Assembly: GCA_905250075.1 (NCBI GenBank)
Contig: CAJNOP010000039.1
Span: 553,774 to 617,773 of the forward strand
Direction of reading: 5' to 3'
DNA: 64,000 nucleotides
Origin: Rotaria sp. Silwood1
Taxonomy: Eukaryota > Rotifera > Eurotatoria > Philodinida > Philodinidae
Part shown: one piece after another, positions 36,331-47,845 of the stretch
Layout of the letters: each line of letters opens with the position of its first letter
Position numbering within the stretch: the first letter of the stretch is position 1
The notes under the pieces: generated by a model
Databases searched by the model: none
What the model saw: the letters and a program-made list of their open reading frames with translations, nothing else
What the model was told of the DNA's origin: nothing
Translations under genes and position numbers: made by a program

Positions 36331-38439
36331 CCAACGTAAGAAGCCTAAAGTCGGAAAACCGTTGGAATCATTCTCTCGTTAGATAGACAAATTTTTAGCA
36401 ATAAAAAATTCGATAAAACTAAGAATAATAAAATTATTAATGATAAATTGAGTTAAATCAATCTTTTTAACTTTTGCGGAGACTTTTTTATGAATACAAA
36501 ACTAAATAAAAATCGTGTCGATTCGGACATCAAGACTATATAAGTGTGTGCTTTTCATATTCCGTTCGATAATATTCATAATCACAACAATAAAAAAAAG
36601 GATCATGAAAGCAAAAAGTCTTTATCTTTCACGAGCAGGCTGACAATAGTATCAAAATCGGCATTCGAGTAAGACAACAACCATCTTGAAAATATTTATT
36701 CATATGGCAATAAATAACGATACCCAATTTCAAATGGAAATGATAACTATTTACCTCAATATTATAATAATATTCTTTTTATTTATATTAATCAGTAGAG
36801 AAATCATTCGATTGCAAATATTCGAATAACACCTCAACAAGCTTGCAATAATCTATAAAATATTTTCGATAAAGAACGTCAAGATTTTGCTATTTTATTA
36901 AACCAAATCAAGAAAGAAATCGTTACAAATTTAAATGAGAATATTATTCTTGCGAAATGATGAATCATCTATACATTTAATTAATCTTTTCGCATAAAAA
37001 TAATAATCAAATAAAACAAATAGATGATGATACGCTTATCTATAAGGATCTTCTTTTCTTTTTTAAATATTCCGATTTTCGTTTAATGTACCTGATATGA
37101 AAACATTAACAACTATTGATGAAATTTTCTTTTCATCAATCAGAGTCCAAAGATTGGAAAATATTAATCATTTGCATATTATATTGATCGAATTTTTAAC
37201 GAATATGTTCACAAATCTTTATACGAAGGATAATATTAGATGATGGTATCTAGCTATTATCTATAAATAAAATTGATCCTGAGTGAGAATGCAGCAGTAC
37301 ACTCAATGTATTTCATAAACGAAATACTTCGTCTTTCTCCGACAGAATCTATATAAAGTTAGTTATGAATATCAAAATTAATTAATCTCTATCAACTTAT
37401 CACACTGATCCGATTAAGCTAATAATCAATTAAATAGTGAAGTTTATAGAGTTATAATTTTTTTAGCAAACAGTTTTGATCAAGAATGGAATAAACTTAA
37501 TAATATAATTTGAAGTTTTATGATAGCTCTTTTGACTCAAATTAAACTCTTTCAAAAAAATTTCCTACGAATAGAATACAATCATTCTGTCTACGTGGAT
37601 TTTTCTCCCAAAACTGTGGCACCATATGGTCGGTTGGATATAGGTGATGTCATTTTTCTTAGTAGAATTTTTTCGTCGAAAATTTACCTACAACAACAAA
37701 GATTGAATTCAAATGAATATATTTTGTTGGTGAATAAATATAGGCTATGATGGAGAAAATCACTGAGTTGAAGAAATAGATAATCATCTAGTAATAAACG
37801 TTATCTAAGTTGGTACCATAATGGTTGCCTTTTGCCTGAAGTATACTATTAGATTTTTTAAATACTCCTGTTGTTATTTCGTACAGACGGAACATTTCTG
37901 CTTTATTATTATTGATATTAATTATTTTTATCGAGAAGATAATAAAAAATATCTCATTACACCAAGTTTTTAGGGCATTTGTTTGTGTCGTATCAAGTTA
38001 GAATAAAAAATCTATAGGCATTTCATTGTTCTTTAGTTAAAAGACAGTTTACTTTATGATCAGTGCTTCATCTCTTTGCAAATGTGTTGTTCATTTTGTT
38101 TCTCAGTGATGAATCGTCCAACTGATTGATATCTGTTAGAAACCATTTAAACAGAAGAAGAATTGTTCGTTTGATTGTTTCAACAATATATCTTTATGAA
38201 TTTTTCTTTTCTGAGATTCTGAAATTAGATTTGCATCAGTAATGAATAAAGACACCATACAATAGAAGATATGCAAATCAAAACGTTGAAACATCATATT
38301 TCTTTAAAAAAAAATTGTTTTTTTTCGTAGATATCGACATATCTCTAGATTAGAATTTTATTTATACTAGTAGTTAAGAAAAACAATCAGTATCAAATGT
38401 AATATTGAATAGTTTATTCTTCAAATAGATAAGGGTATT
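36331..38439. other. Gene-poor stretch, possible decayed coding remnants
   Basis: Around 36870-37740 several plus-strand segments have protein-like composition (for example ERQDFAILLNQIKKEIVTN near 36873, and a 76-codon frame at 37520-37750), but stops and shifts break them up. This may be an old pseudogene of unknown family; no motif is recognised. Confidence 0.3.
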
Positions 38440-38708
38440 TTAATTTTTGTGTGTTTTCCTTTGATGAAGATAGATAATCAATGCATGTATAACACCAGGA
38501 ACCTAAATAATTAACGGAGATGACATTAAAATTAGATGCAAAATCTTACCCATCCCATGAAAGTCAATGGAACATTTAGCCAGAATTGAAAATTTTTCAA
38601 AGTAGGATTCATGAATAAGATGGCAAGTGGAGGCAAAAAGAATATGAGAACAAATATAATGCATGTAAAGAAAAGCTCAGCTTGCACACCCATTGCTGAA
38701 CAACTCAT
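38440..38708 (-). CDS. PMP3/UPF0057 family small membrane proteolipid
   Basis: Exons 38708-38550 and 38502-38440 join across a 47-bp GT-AG intron to give 73 residues. Family members are about 50-140 residues with two transmembrane helices. They modulate membrane potential and ion or stress tolerance in fungi and plants, and are also found in nematodes. The hallmark is visible: a first hydrophobic helix ending F-F-L-P-P-L-A-I-L (residues about 22-30), then a short polar turn. A second helix follows, with F-W-L-N-V-P-L-T-F-M-G-W, then V-P-G-V-I-H-A-L-I-I-Y, matching the family pattern L-L-T-x-x-G-W-x-P-G-x-I-H-A. The intron falls exactly between GW and VPG. Each exon is too short to stand out as an open frame, so it is easily missed. 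Confidence 0.9.
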
Positions 38709-40979
38709 GGTTTTTTTTTTCTTTAAAAAAAAGAACAGATTTGATTTGTGTCGTAGATAAAAATTTGTGAATAAATAGTTCTGAAGAATAAATTTGATAT
38801 CTTTGTCATATATATAGCTAAAAATGGATCAGCAGTAGAACAATGACTGCATATGACTGATGTGTTGGCCATGACTCAATATGTATATGATTATTTAGAT
38901 ATGAATTCACAAAGGAACAAAAAGACAAAAACGAGTGTTACTGATAACGTTCTATGACTCATGTCAAAGTCATGACAATGCGAAAAAAAATATCAAGGTC
39001 GTATTCTACTCGAGAAATTATGAGTTACTATCATTTCTCCAATTCAGTTAATATTTGTCAATCGCACTTGTGTTATTGTTAAAAGCCGTATTATCGATGA
39101 TAGTTGACTAAATAAATTTTCCATTTTGGATTCTCCTGTTAAACAGTATCAATATTTTACTAAAACATTTTATATCGATATTCATGCTGTTGTACTTCTT
39201 TTCTATCCATTAAAAAACTCCTAGTTAGTCTTGAGGATGAATGAACTGATGATGTCACGAGTTTTGTAGTTAAACAATCGAATGAAATAGTAATTGAAGC
39301 ATGTGTGCGAGGAGAGTAAAACAACATCCATACCTATATTCTTATTGAGTTGTCTTTTTCTTTTTTGGGCTGCACATCTTATATCAAAAATATCACTTGT
39401 TCATCTCTCTTAAATATGTAAAAAAGAGATTATTCAATTGAATTAGTATTTGTGATTTCTCTTCCTATTGTTTACTTTACTTTACGTATCTTTTTATCAA
39501 CGTTGCTGATCTCTTAAGACTATATTTACTATAAAAATATGCATTAAATAAAGTAAAAATCATTGACAAAATATCACGGAAAATAAAATTGAATAATAGA
39601 AAGAGAAAAATTTCTGAATATTAGTTCAATATGTAAGCTGATGTACAGATAACTGCCGAGAAAGTTTCATATAATGCTATTGACTGTATGTATGATTAAC
39701 TTCGTTTAATGATCGATATATTTCCAATTTTCATCCGTCTAACGGGGAAAATTCAGCTAATCAATTTGATACTTGATGTACTTTTTTTAAATAAGATACT
39801 GAAGAAAAATTTATTGTCACTACAATTATTTCGTAATAGATAGCAAAAGCCATCAGCAAATAGAATGATTTTCTTTTCTTTTGTGCATACTTCAATATTT
39901 AAACGACTTATAGTCTTATCATTATTATCAGACTATAATACAGATTTCTAGCACAAATAGAAATACAGAATAGCAGAAGGTAAAATTGTAACTTGTTAAG
40001 GTCTTAAGATAGGGATAACAAAACAGAAATATTATTTTATTTATTAATTGTTGAACTGATTAGCTGGATTTTTCTCGTCAAATAAATACTTAGGAAAAAA
40101 TTCAATAATTGAAGGAAGTTGATCATGCATATAGTCAATAACATTTAACAAAAGTTCTGCCCAGTATTGTATACATCAGATTACATATTTAACGTCTTTT
40201 AACGCATTCCTATGATCAAAAAGATAAGATCTTTTTTCATTAAATTGACCAACACTTTTACCATGGATAAGTTAAACTCAAAATTTGAACCAAGCGAAGC
40301 CGTGAAGTCTATCCTGATAATATCGAAAACCTATGTTGACTTGTTTCATTCTTCAGAATTTGCTGATTCAAGTAATGCATATAAAAACAAAGCGATACGA
40401 TATTCGGGAAGGCCCATTCTTAATATTGTGACTGTTCTCACAAGACACGAGTTATTGCACAATTATGATATGTTCCTCAATGTACATGCCAATCACTGTA
40501 TCAAGTAAAAATTGGGACTGGGTAGATAAGATTCGATCATCAGTATGGTCGATGTCAACTTCTCCCCCTAGCGATTATCATAGTTTCCTTGAATTTCATA
40601 CACTACTTCACAGTGTTTACTAACAGTTTTATATATGCTGCTTATTGATTAAATATATATTGATATTTAAGTTAATCTCGCCGTCTCTTAAAGCATAAAT
40701 TATGTTGCTTGGATGTTCATTACATACTTAAAATATAAATGCAGTCATGGAGAATTAGGAATACGCTTTTTACAAAGAGTATCATTTATGATCATAGCCG
40801 ATGAAGAAAAAAAGAGCAATAGTCCTGATCCTATGAGTTTATCTCTTCTTCATACTGATTTTAGATAGACAATGCAACTGTCACAAGTATATTCTATGTA
40901 CTTTCTACTCCTTAAGAGGCAGGTATATCAGTCAAAGCCTATCATCAGTACCAACGCCATGTGAAATGTATAATATGAG
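38709..40979. other. Gene-poor stretch
   Basis: AT-rich spacer. One plus-strand frame at 40212-40508 (98 codons) has balanced composition but no motif, and its credible ATG could be internal. Otherwise nothing recognised. Confidence 0.45.
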
Positions 40980-43487
40980 TCATAGAAGAATACAGGCACT
41001 TGATTTAGTTGTTGACATATTCACAGAGATCGTTGACAATGGCTCCCTTTTGAACAATTCAGATTTGCCCTCAGGAAGACTAAGAAGAGCGGTAATCAAT
41101 CGTTGAAATACATAATTATCCAGTGCATCACCTGGATATTTTCTGGCATAGCGTTGAGCATGTTTGGTAAATTCATTCTTAGGATCAATGCGTAGATCGG
41201 TGGCATAGTTTTGCATTTCAGCAAACGTCTGAAAGTCATACAAAGTAATCAGTTCTTCGGGTACTTTGCGATCTTTCAGCCAATGACAAATATCTGCAGC
41301 ATTCCACTGATCAAATGGTTTGTTGATGTCGGATATCGGTAATTGATTAGTGATCATTGGTGAATAGTGGGCATGCTCGGTGACATGTTCCCCTGAATGT
41401 TGTATTGTTGCTTGCGATTGTGTCAATTGAATTGTGTTGCTGATCATTGTTAGCAATTCCTTTAATTTATTGATGTCCAGTTGGTTAGAGACGTTTTTGA
41501 AACGAATATATTTTAGATCGGCCGTGTGAATGTCTAGAACATCAATCGCAAGAGTACAAAAGCAACAAGTAATCATGAAAAAAACCTACCGAGCCAATCA
41601 CATTCGCCAGGTTCTTCGATATACACTAGCACAATACGTTTTTCACGTTTGATTGCAAAGCTAAATTCTTTTCGGCATGATTTGCTGCTGTGATAGGCAT
41701 GGGAGACTAGACAAACAACCAAAATGGATAGTTTAATACCTTGAGCAATTTTCTCCCATGGATCCTCATTGGTAGAACAATGATGACGGTCAATCCAAAT
41801 GTCGAATGCATTACGTTTCTTCTCGAGTTCGAAGAGAATTTTATCACAAAATGCATTATTTTCATGAGCATAACTGATCATAATCATCGGTTTGCTTTTC
41901 TGTCCACTTGGAGTTGCCAATGGATTATTCGTAACGAGCTCATCAGTGACTGGTATCTCGGCGAGATTGTGCAGAATTCCTACAGCAGCCTTTTTGACGC
42001 TTTCCATTGAACGCGGAACATACTGATCGATGATATTTTCTCCGTCATTTTTGGCTAGACTATGCACTGTCTGCAACAATGTATTGTTTCCTTTTAGTTT
42101 TGCTTTGTAGCGATCATGGAAAGAAATACTCCAAAGGATGTTCAAAAGTGCTGTACAAGTGAATTGTTTCAATCGATCTTCGCCTGTCAGTGCATCCCGA
42201 AACTCAACGAGTAGATCAGCAAATAAAGCCACTGTCGACGATACGGTCAAACCTGGATCGGTTTCTGCATGACTGAGAACATATTCAAGAGTATGATCAT
42301 CCACAAACAGTTTAGCTAATACTGCCAATAGTTCTGAAACATGAAAACCATCATGACGATGCTGATCAGCCTAGAAATGAAAGCATTTATTACAGGTGAA
42401 ATGTTTTTCATACTATGTAGAGAGTAAAACATCTTACTTTGGCAGCTTCAATAGTCAGTTGTAAGAGTTGATTGAGTATCTTGTTCATACGCTTCTTGTC
42501 CGATCGAATCTGATCTGGTGAGGAGAGAAGTGCCACGGCCATCGATATCAATAGAGTGATTTCATCATCTGTCTTAATCTTTTCGTTATTTTGAAATTCT
42601 TTGATAATTTGTAGACCGTTCATCAGCATGAATTTTTCAGCACTATCATCGTGTCGGCAAAGATTATGAATAATACTGATAATCTGGTTCAAAGTATCTC
42701 GAGATAGTTCAGAGATCATCAACCACTCGAGGCTTTTCTTGATCAAATCGACTTCGATTAGCCACGGTACCATAACTGTGCGATCAGAGAAATTCCAAAA
42801 GAAACTTAAAATGCAATCGGAATGTTTGATCGAAGAGTCGTTTAAAGAAGATTTAGTCGAAAGTGCTTGTAACTCTTTTTCAACAATGTTTGAAAAGCCA
42901 CTAAATAGTGCATTGTAATGATGAGCAGTAAGATCATCGTTTACGAATGAAGTGAGCGGAATTGACAAAGTGGCTGCTGTCACCAAAAAGAGAATTATTA
43001 TTCCATATACATTTTTTTTGGATGCTTCCATTGATTGATCATCATTGAGGTAGAGGAGAACTTTCGAATTGTTGAGAAGATCAAGAATAATGAAAAGCGT
43101 CTCTTTGGCCGTCTGATCATCATTTTCTTTCAGTGAAGAAAAATCATCAGCCATGAGCATACCACTCAGGATCTTCAAACATTCCACCAAACTTTCTGCG
43201 TCGATGCTACTTTCCTTCTCAAGTATATCCATTAATTTTTTGGATAATAGTAGGAATTGTTCGATGCGTTGTCGATAGTTATCACTCTTGTCGCGTACCA
43301 ATTCGAATTCATTGAGAAGTTGCTTGAATGCTCCACTAGGTACTTCTGTAGATTTGATCTTTTTGTCGGTCATTTGTTCCAATAGATCTCCGAGGTCTTC
43401 CAGCATTTGTTGCGTACTTTCCGTGTTCTCTTCATTTTGTTCAGTTATATCTGACGTAATAGAACTGTTGTGACGTTCGTCACTCAT
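40980..43487 (-). CDS. Helical-repeat / TIR / SAM-like signalling protein with C-terminal CaaX
   Basis: Exons 43487-42438, 42370-41590 and 41533-40980 (introns 67 and 56 bp) join in phase to give 794 residues. Residues 1-500 are acidic at the start, then Leu-rich helices of armadillo/HEAT type. A TIR domain spans about 510-611: MIMISYAHEN strand A/AA loop, FDIWIDRHH, then the helix with W-E-K-I at about 555-557, and LVVCLVSHAY. That Glu aligns by eye with the NADase catalytic Glu of SARM1. C-terminal residues about 690-760 look SAM-like (WNAADICHWLKDRKVPEELI). The last four residues, C-I-L-L, form a CaaX box; terminal Leu predicts geranylgeranylation and hence membrane attachment. SARM1 has the order ARM-SAM-SAM-TIR, so TIR before a SAM-like region is a different arrangement. 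Likely role: innate immune or NAD-cleaving signalling; inferred. Confidence 0.85.
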
Positions 43488-44958
43488 TACAAGCAGTGAA
43501 AAATTTGTTGATATAAAGTCGCTTAGCTTGTTTTGTTTTAATAAATGGAGAATGTTACGTACAAATTTGAATAGCTGTGCATAGGCAAGCGTTGTTGTAG
43601 TAAAGAGAGAAAAAGCAATCTTTTTTCTTCGCGCGCTGCGTTGGCAACAAGTAGTTCTGGTAAGAAAAAATGTAAAAGAACATACAAATTTTTTGTCCTA
43701 TGAAGAACGGTGGGTAAAACAAACAACGCACGAGAAAGAAAGAAAAGGAGAAATAATGGAGAATCGCAATTATTTACAGTAGGCTGTTGTGGAGAGCAAA
43801 AAAAAAACATTTTACTGATTAACGGTATGAATAGTCGAACATGCTAACCGAAGTGTTCAATGCATTACGACGTGACCAAGCGGTGCAGAATTTCAAAAAC
43901 TGGAATTTTTATTAGGGAAGCTAAAAGTTTGGCATTTTACTACAGAATGAAGCGACACAGAAAATAAACTTTTGATATAAAAGTTGTTCAGGTTTTACCA
44001 GGGATAACTATATTGAATGACAAACTAAAACTAGTATTCGTTAGTTAAATCTATCTTTTTCCCGAAAATCACAGTTTAGATTAGGATGAAAGTAAACAAG
44101 GTTGAAAACAACCAGATATTCATCATCAGCATCAGATTCTGCATCAAATTATATATTTTTCACTAGTATCTAATGAAAAAAAAACAAATTTCAAGGAAAA
44201 TAAAAATTGAAGACTTGATTAAATCAGTACTTCATTTTATTTAGAATTTGATGCTGATTCTAAATCACTGCTAAGTTCGAACTTTCTCTATCTGCGGTTG
44301 ACCGATGGCTGGTTATGCCGAGTATTGATCCGTTATTGGAAAGCAAAAGTCTTAATACGATCATACTAACATCTATTGAGTTACTGCTTCAACATCACAT
44401 TTGTATAGCAGCATATTCTTTGCCTTTTTGGTCATGAATATAAGTCACTTCGAGAACCTTTCAACATAGATGTACATAGTTGGGTTTCTTAAGGTTAATA
44501 AAAAAAAAAAGAATTCAAAGTTGCTTACAAATTGCAAAGTTCTATAAAAAGGTCTAAACGAGTCTCGCATTGAATTAGATCTATTCCAGAGAGAATACCA
44601 CCCAGTTAGTCGAGGAAACGCTGTTCTGCCGTTCAAACGATGTTTAATGTCACCTCGTTTAAACGATGATATATTGACCAAATTACGCGTTTATCACAAA
44701 AAACGATTTTGTATGTCATAAAGTAATATTATGTTTTTGTCGTTTAAACTTCGAATTGTAAATGTCATAAATAGTGATTCGTTGACGTTAAAACCATAAT
44801 TTTTTATTATTTCATCTGTCGTAAACGATTCTTTACTTGAAAAAAACGCTTAATATTCAAGAATCATCTTTGTCTTACTTGTAACTTGACCATTCATCTA
44901 ATTTTGTTAATTTGATGATGAACAATACACGTTCGTTCTTTTTCTCAATATCTCAATA
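43488..44958. other. 5' flank of the TIR gene and spacer
   Basis: Presumed promoter/5' UTR of the TIR gene, then AT-rich spacer. Minus-strand frames at 43538-43810 and 44445-44681 have no motif. No clear core promoter could be assigned. Confidence 0.4.
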
Positions 44959-45252
44959 CATTTCAATGAGTAGGTCTCAATTTGTTTTCGAAAAAGCATA
45001 AGTTAAATCTTTAACAAATTAAAATATTTATTTAAAGAAATGAAAGTTCGGCATCTATATAACATAAGACATTAGTAGAAGTCTTTTCTACAAACTTTTC
45101 TTTTTCTTTTGATATTTGTTCAAAAGACTTCACTCATGCCTTATGTTTTAAAGATGCATAAACTTTCATTTCTTTAAATAAATATTTTAACTTGTTGAAA
45201 ATTTAACTTCTACTTTTTCGAAAACAAAATGAGACCTACTCATTAGAATGCG
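44959..45252. mobile_element. About 290-bp palindromic (fold-back) element
   Basis: The left arm CAATGAGTAGGTCTCAATTTGTTTTCGAAAAAG (from 44963) is matched at the right end, which read backwards gives TAATGAGTAGGTCTCATTTTGTTTTCGAAAAAG. Inner blocks also pair (AAAATATTTATTTAAAGAAATGAAAGTT against the complement of AACTTTCATTTCTTTAAATAAATATTTT). Loop of about 40 bases near 45100. Non-coding. Confidence 0.88.
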
Positions 45253-46018
45253 TTTAGATATTACAAAAACCTGACTACACTCTTTCTTCTGACACATCGA
45301 TCGTTTTTTAAAGTTTTTTTTCTATACTCTTCGTAGGTAATTAGAAAATTGTCGATCGCTTAAGGATGATGCGTTTGTCTTACATCTGATAAATATTCTA
45401 TCGAAATCTTCTCAAGTTTTCGTTATGAATTCTCAAGTCTAGTTTATTCTAATACCTATGGAGAAATATATAATTAGTTACAAAGTAGTGATTTATGATA
45501 ATCTCGATGAATAATGAAAGAAGAATCTAAATTAGCTTATTAGTATCAGATATGTATGTGATAATGAAACTTAGATTTTTAAGAAGAATCAATGAATTGA
45601 TCCGACAAACGAAAAATTCTAGGGGAAAAATATCATAGATAAAACGATGTCAATTTTTTGGTATATTTTATCAAAAGAAAATATTGAACAGCAACACTAT
45701 TAACGTACTTCTAAAATTTATTCATTGTTGAGCCTATTTTTTTTTCTCATTCTTTAACAGCCGTCTGTCGTAGATAAAAAATAATTTATTACTACAAAAG
45801 TTAATAGAGTAGCTAAGTTTTTTATTTGGTTACTATAATCTTTATGACTTACGCATATTTATCATCTAGTTGTTCTCTTAAGATTTATACTGAAAACGTA
45901 ATATATACTCAGCATTATATTATTTTTATGGTATAAGAGTTAAAAAATTAAAGTTTCTTCGCGTAAGAATTTCAATCGATGACGAACTCAGTAAAATAAC
46001 AAGCTCTAAAATGAAATC
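45253..46018. other. Spacer between two fold-back elements
   Basis: AT-rich, no gene-like frame and no further repeat recognised. Confidence 0.5.
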
Positions 46019-46123
46019 ATTAATGAAACTAAGCTATTTAACATTTTTTTCAACTGATTTATTAAGATCAATCAGTGTGACGTTTCGTTCTAACTAAGAA
46101 CATTATCAAACAAATAAATAGAC

Positions 46124-46305
46124 AGAAGAAGAATATATATGAGTAAAATAATGTCTTCGTTTTTCTATTCTATTGTTTTAAACATTCTAATGCAGACGGA
46201 TCAATTTTACTCCCCCGTGCATTGAAATGTTTAAAACAATAAAATAAAAAACGAAGACATTATTTTACTCTTATATATATTCTTCTTCTGTCTATTTATT
46301 TGTAG
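46124..46305. mobile_element. Hairpin inserted in the left arm of the fold-back element
   Basis: About 180 bp with near-perfect inverted halves (ACAGAAGAAGAATATATATGAGTAAAATAATGTC pairs with its complement ending at about 46298). A short loop contains CGGATCAATTTTACTCCCCCGTGC. The right arm of the host element lacks it, reading straight from AAATAAATAG to GGGTGAG, so it was inserted after the host arms formed. Confidence 0.8.
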
Positions 46306-47445
46306 GGGTGAGAAAGGTATTGTTATTGTTTTTGTTATTAATAACAATAACATTAGCTTTTTGATTCAAAACAGTCAATGAAACAAATCTAAGCATAGTT
46401 TGTACGAACGTCAAAGAATTACTCTAGCCTCTCGCGGACAAAAAAAACGGCCTTTTTCCATTTCACTTTTGCATCGCTTTACACTTTGTTTTAAAAAAAC
46501 AAAATATACCAGAAGATGCAGCGTGAAAAGAACTACAACCTACAAAGTAAAGCTTATTTTATTTGTGTGCTTTTTGCTTTCGAAAAAAAGCAAAATCCTG
46601 TGCGCCCAATTTTCGACGCTGCGAAAATATCATTTTTTCTTATCTTATATTACCTCATCTTTTTATCACCTAATGTGCTTTTCTGAAAAAAAGACAAAAT
46701 ATACCAGAAGATACAGCGTGAAAAACTCTACAATCTACAAAGTGAAGCTTAATTTAATTGTGCACTTTTTGCTTTCAAAAAAAGCAAAATCCTGTGCTAT
46801 CAATTTTCGACACTGCGAAAAAACCTTTTTTTCTATGCGATGAGAAATTCCTTTTTTCTTATTTCATCTTTTTATCAACTAGTATGTTCGTGTGAAAAAA
46901 AAACAAAATATATTAGAAGATGCAGCGTGAAAAATTCTACAATCTACAAAGTAAAACTTATTTAAATTATGCACTTCTCATTTTCAAAAACAGCAAAATT
47001 CTGTGAGACCAATGTCTGACGCTGCGAAAAAAAATCATTTTTCTACACGAACGAGAAATTCTTTTCTTCGTATTTGAATAAATTGTTCTATGTAAATTAT
47101 AGAGCTTTTCACGCTGCATCTTCTGGTATATTTTGTCTTTTTTTCAGAAAAGCACATTAGGTGATAAAACGATGAAATAAAGAAAAAGGAATTTCTCCTT
47201 GGTAAAAAAAAAAAAATGATATTTTCGCAGCGTCGAAAATTGGGCGCACAGGATTTTGCTTTTTTTCGAAAGCAAAAAGCACACAAATAAAATAAGCTTT
47301 ACTTTGTAGGTTGTAGTTCTTTTCACGCTGCATCTTCTGGTATATTTTGTTTTTTTAAAACAAAGTGTAAAGCGATGCAAAAGTGAAATGGAAAAAGGCC
47401 GTTTTTTTGTCCGCAAGAGAGTATCACAGTAACTTTTGTTACCGT

Positions 47446-47592
47446 TTGATATAAGAACTTGTGGTAAATATTTTGAGAAATTTTATTATAACATATTTTG
47501 TTATTGTTATTGCTAAATAACAATAACAACAACAAAATATATTATGTTAGTAGTTCTCAAAATATTCACCACAAGTTCTTATATCAAATGGT
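47446..47592. mobile_element. Hairpin inserted in the right arm of the fold-back element
   Basis: TTTGATATAAGAACTTGTGGTAAATATTTTGAGAA at the left is mirrored by TTCTCAAAATATTCACCACAAGTTCTTATATCAAA at the right. The centre is a TTGTTATTGTTATTGC/AACAATAACAACAAC palindrome. Host-like sequence lies on both sides (GTTACC before, GGTAAG after), and the other host arm has no equivalent. Confidence 0.8.
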
Positions 47593-47845
47593 AAGAAAAG
47601 ATACTATATTACTAAAGTGATCTTTTGACGTTCATATATTCTATGCTTAGAATTGCTTCATTGATTGTTTTGAATCAAAAAGTTAATGTTAGTGTTATTA
47701 ATAACAAAAACAATAACAATAACTTTCTCACCCCTATTTATTTGTGTTTGATAATATTCTTAGTTAGAACGAAACGTCACACTGATTGATCTTAATAAAT
47801 CAGTTGAAAAAAAATGTTAAATAGCTTAGTTTCACTAATGATTTT

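Larger units (their letters stand above)
46019..47845. mobile_element. 1.8-kb composite fold-back element with about 200-bp internal repeats
   Basis: The outer arms match at 46019-46123 and 47737-47845 (shared block TTAAGATCAATCAGTGTGACGTTTCGTTCTAACTAAGAA). The next blocks also match: GGGGTGAGAAAG...TTGTTATTG at about 46308 and, inverted, 47690-47735. So do the inner arms 46430-46700 and 47100-47420. Inside is a repeated unit of about 200 bp: TATACCAGAAGATGCAGCGTGAAAA, then CTACAATCTACAAAGTAAAGCTTA, then GCAAAATCCTGTG and TTCGACGCTGCGAAAA. Copies begin near 46500, 46695 and 46905 forward, and near 47130 and 47340 inverted. Two smaller hairpins are inserted (46124-46305 and 47446-47592). Several open frames here translate the repeat only. 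Confidence 0.88.

Noticed and set aside
46400-46843. 147-codon plus-strand frame and its minus-strand relatives at 47035-47416
   Set aside because: They translate the internal repeat of the fold-back element in both arms; the same peptide appears twice, and there is no domain.
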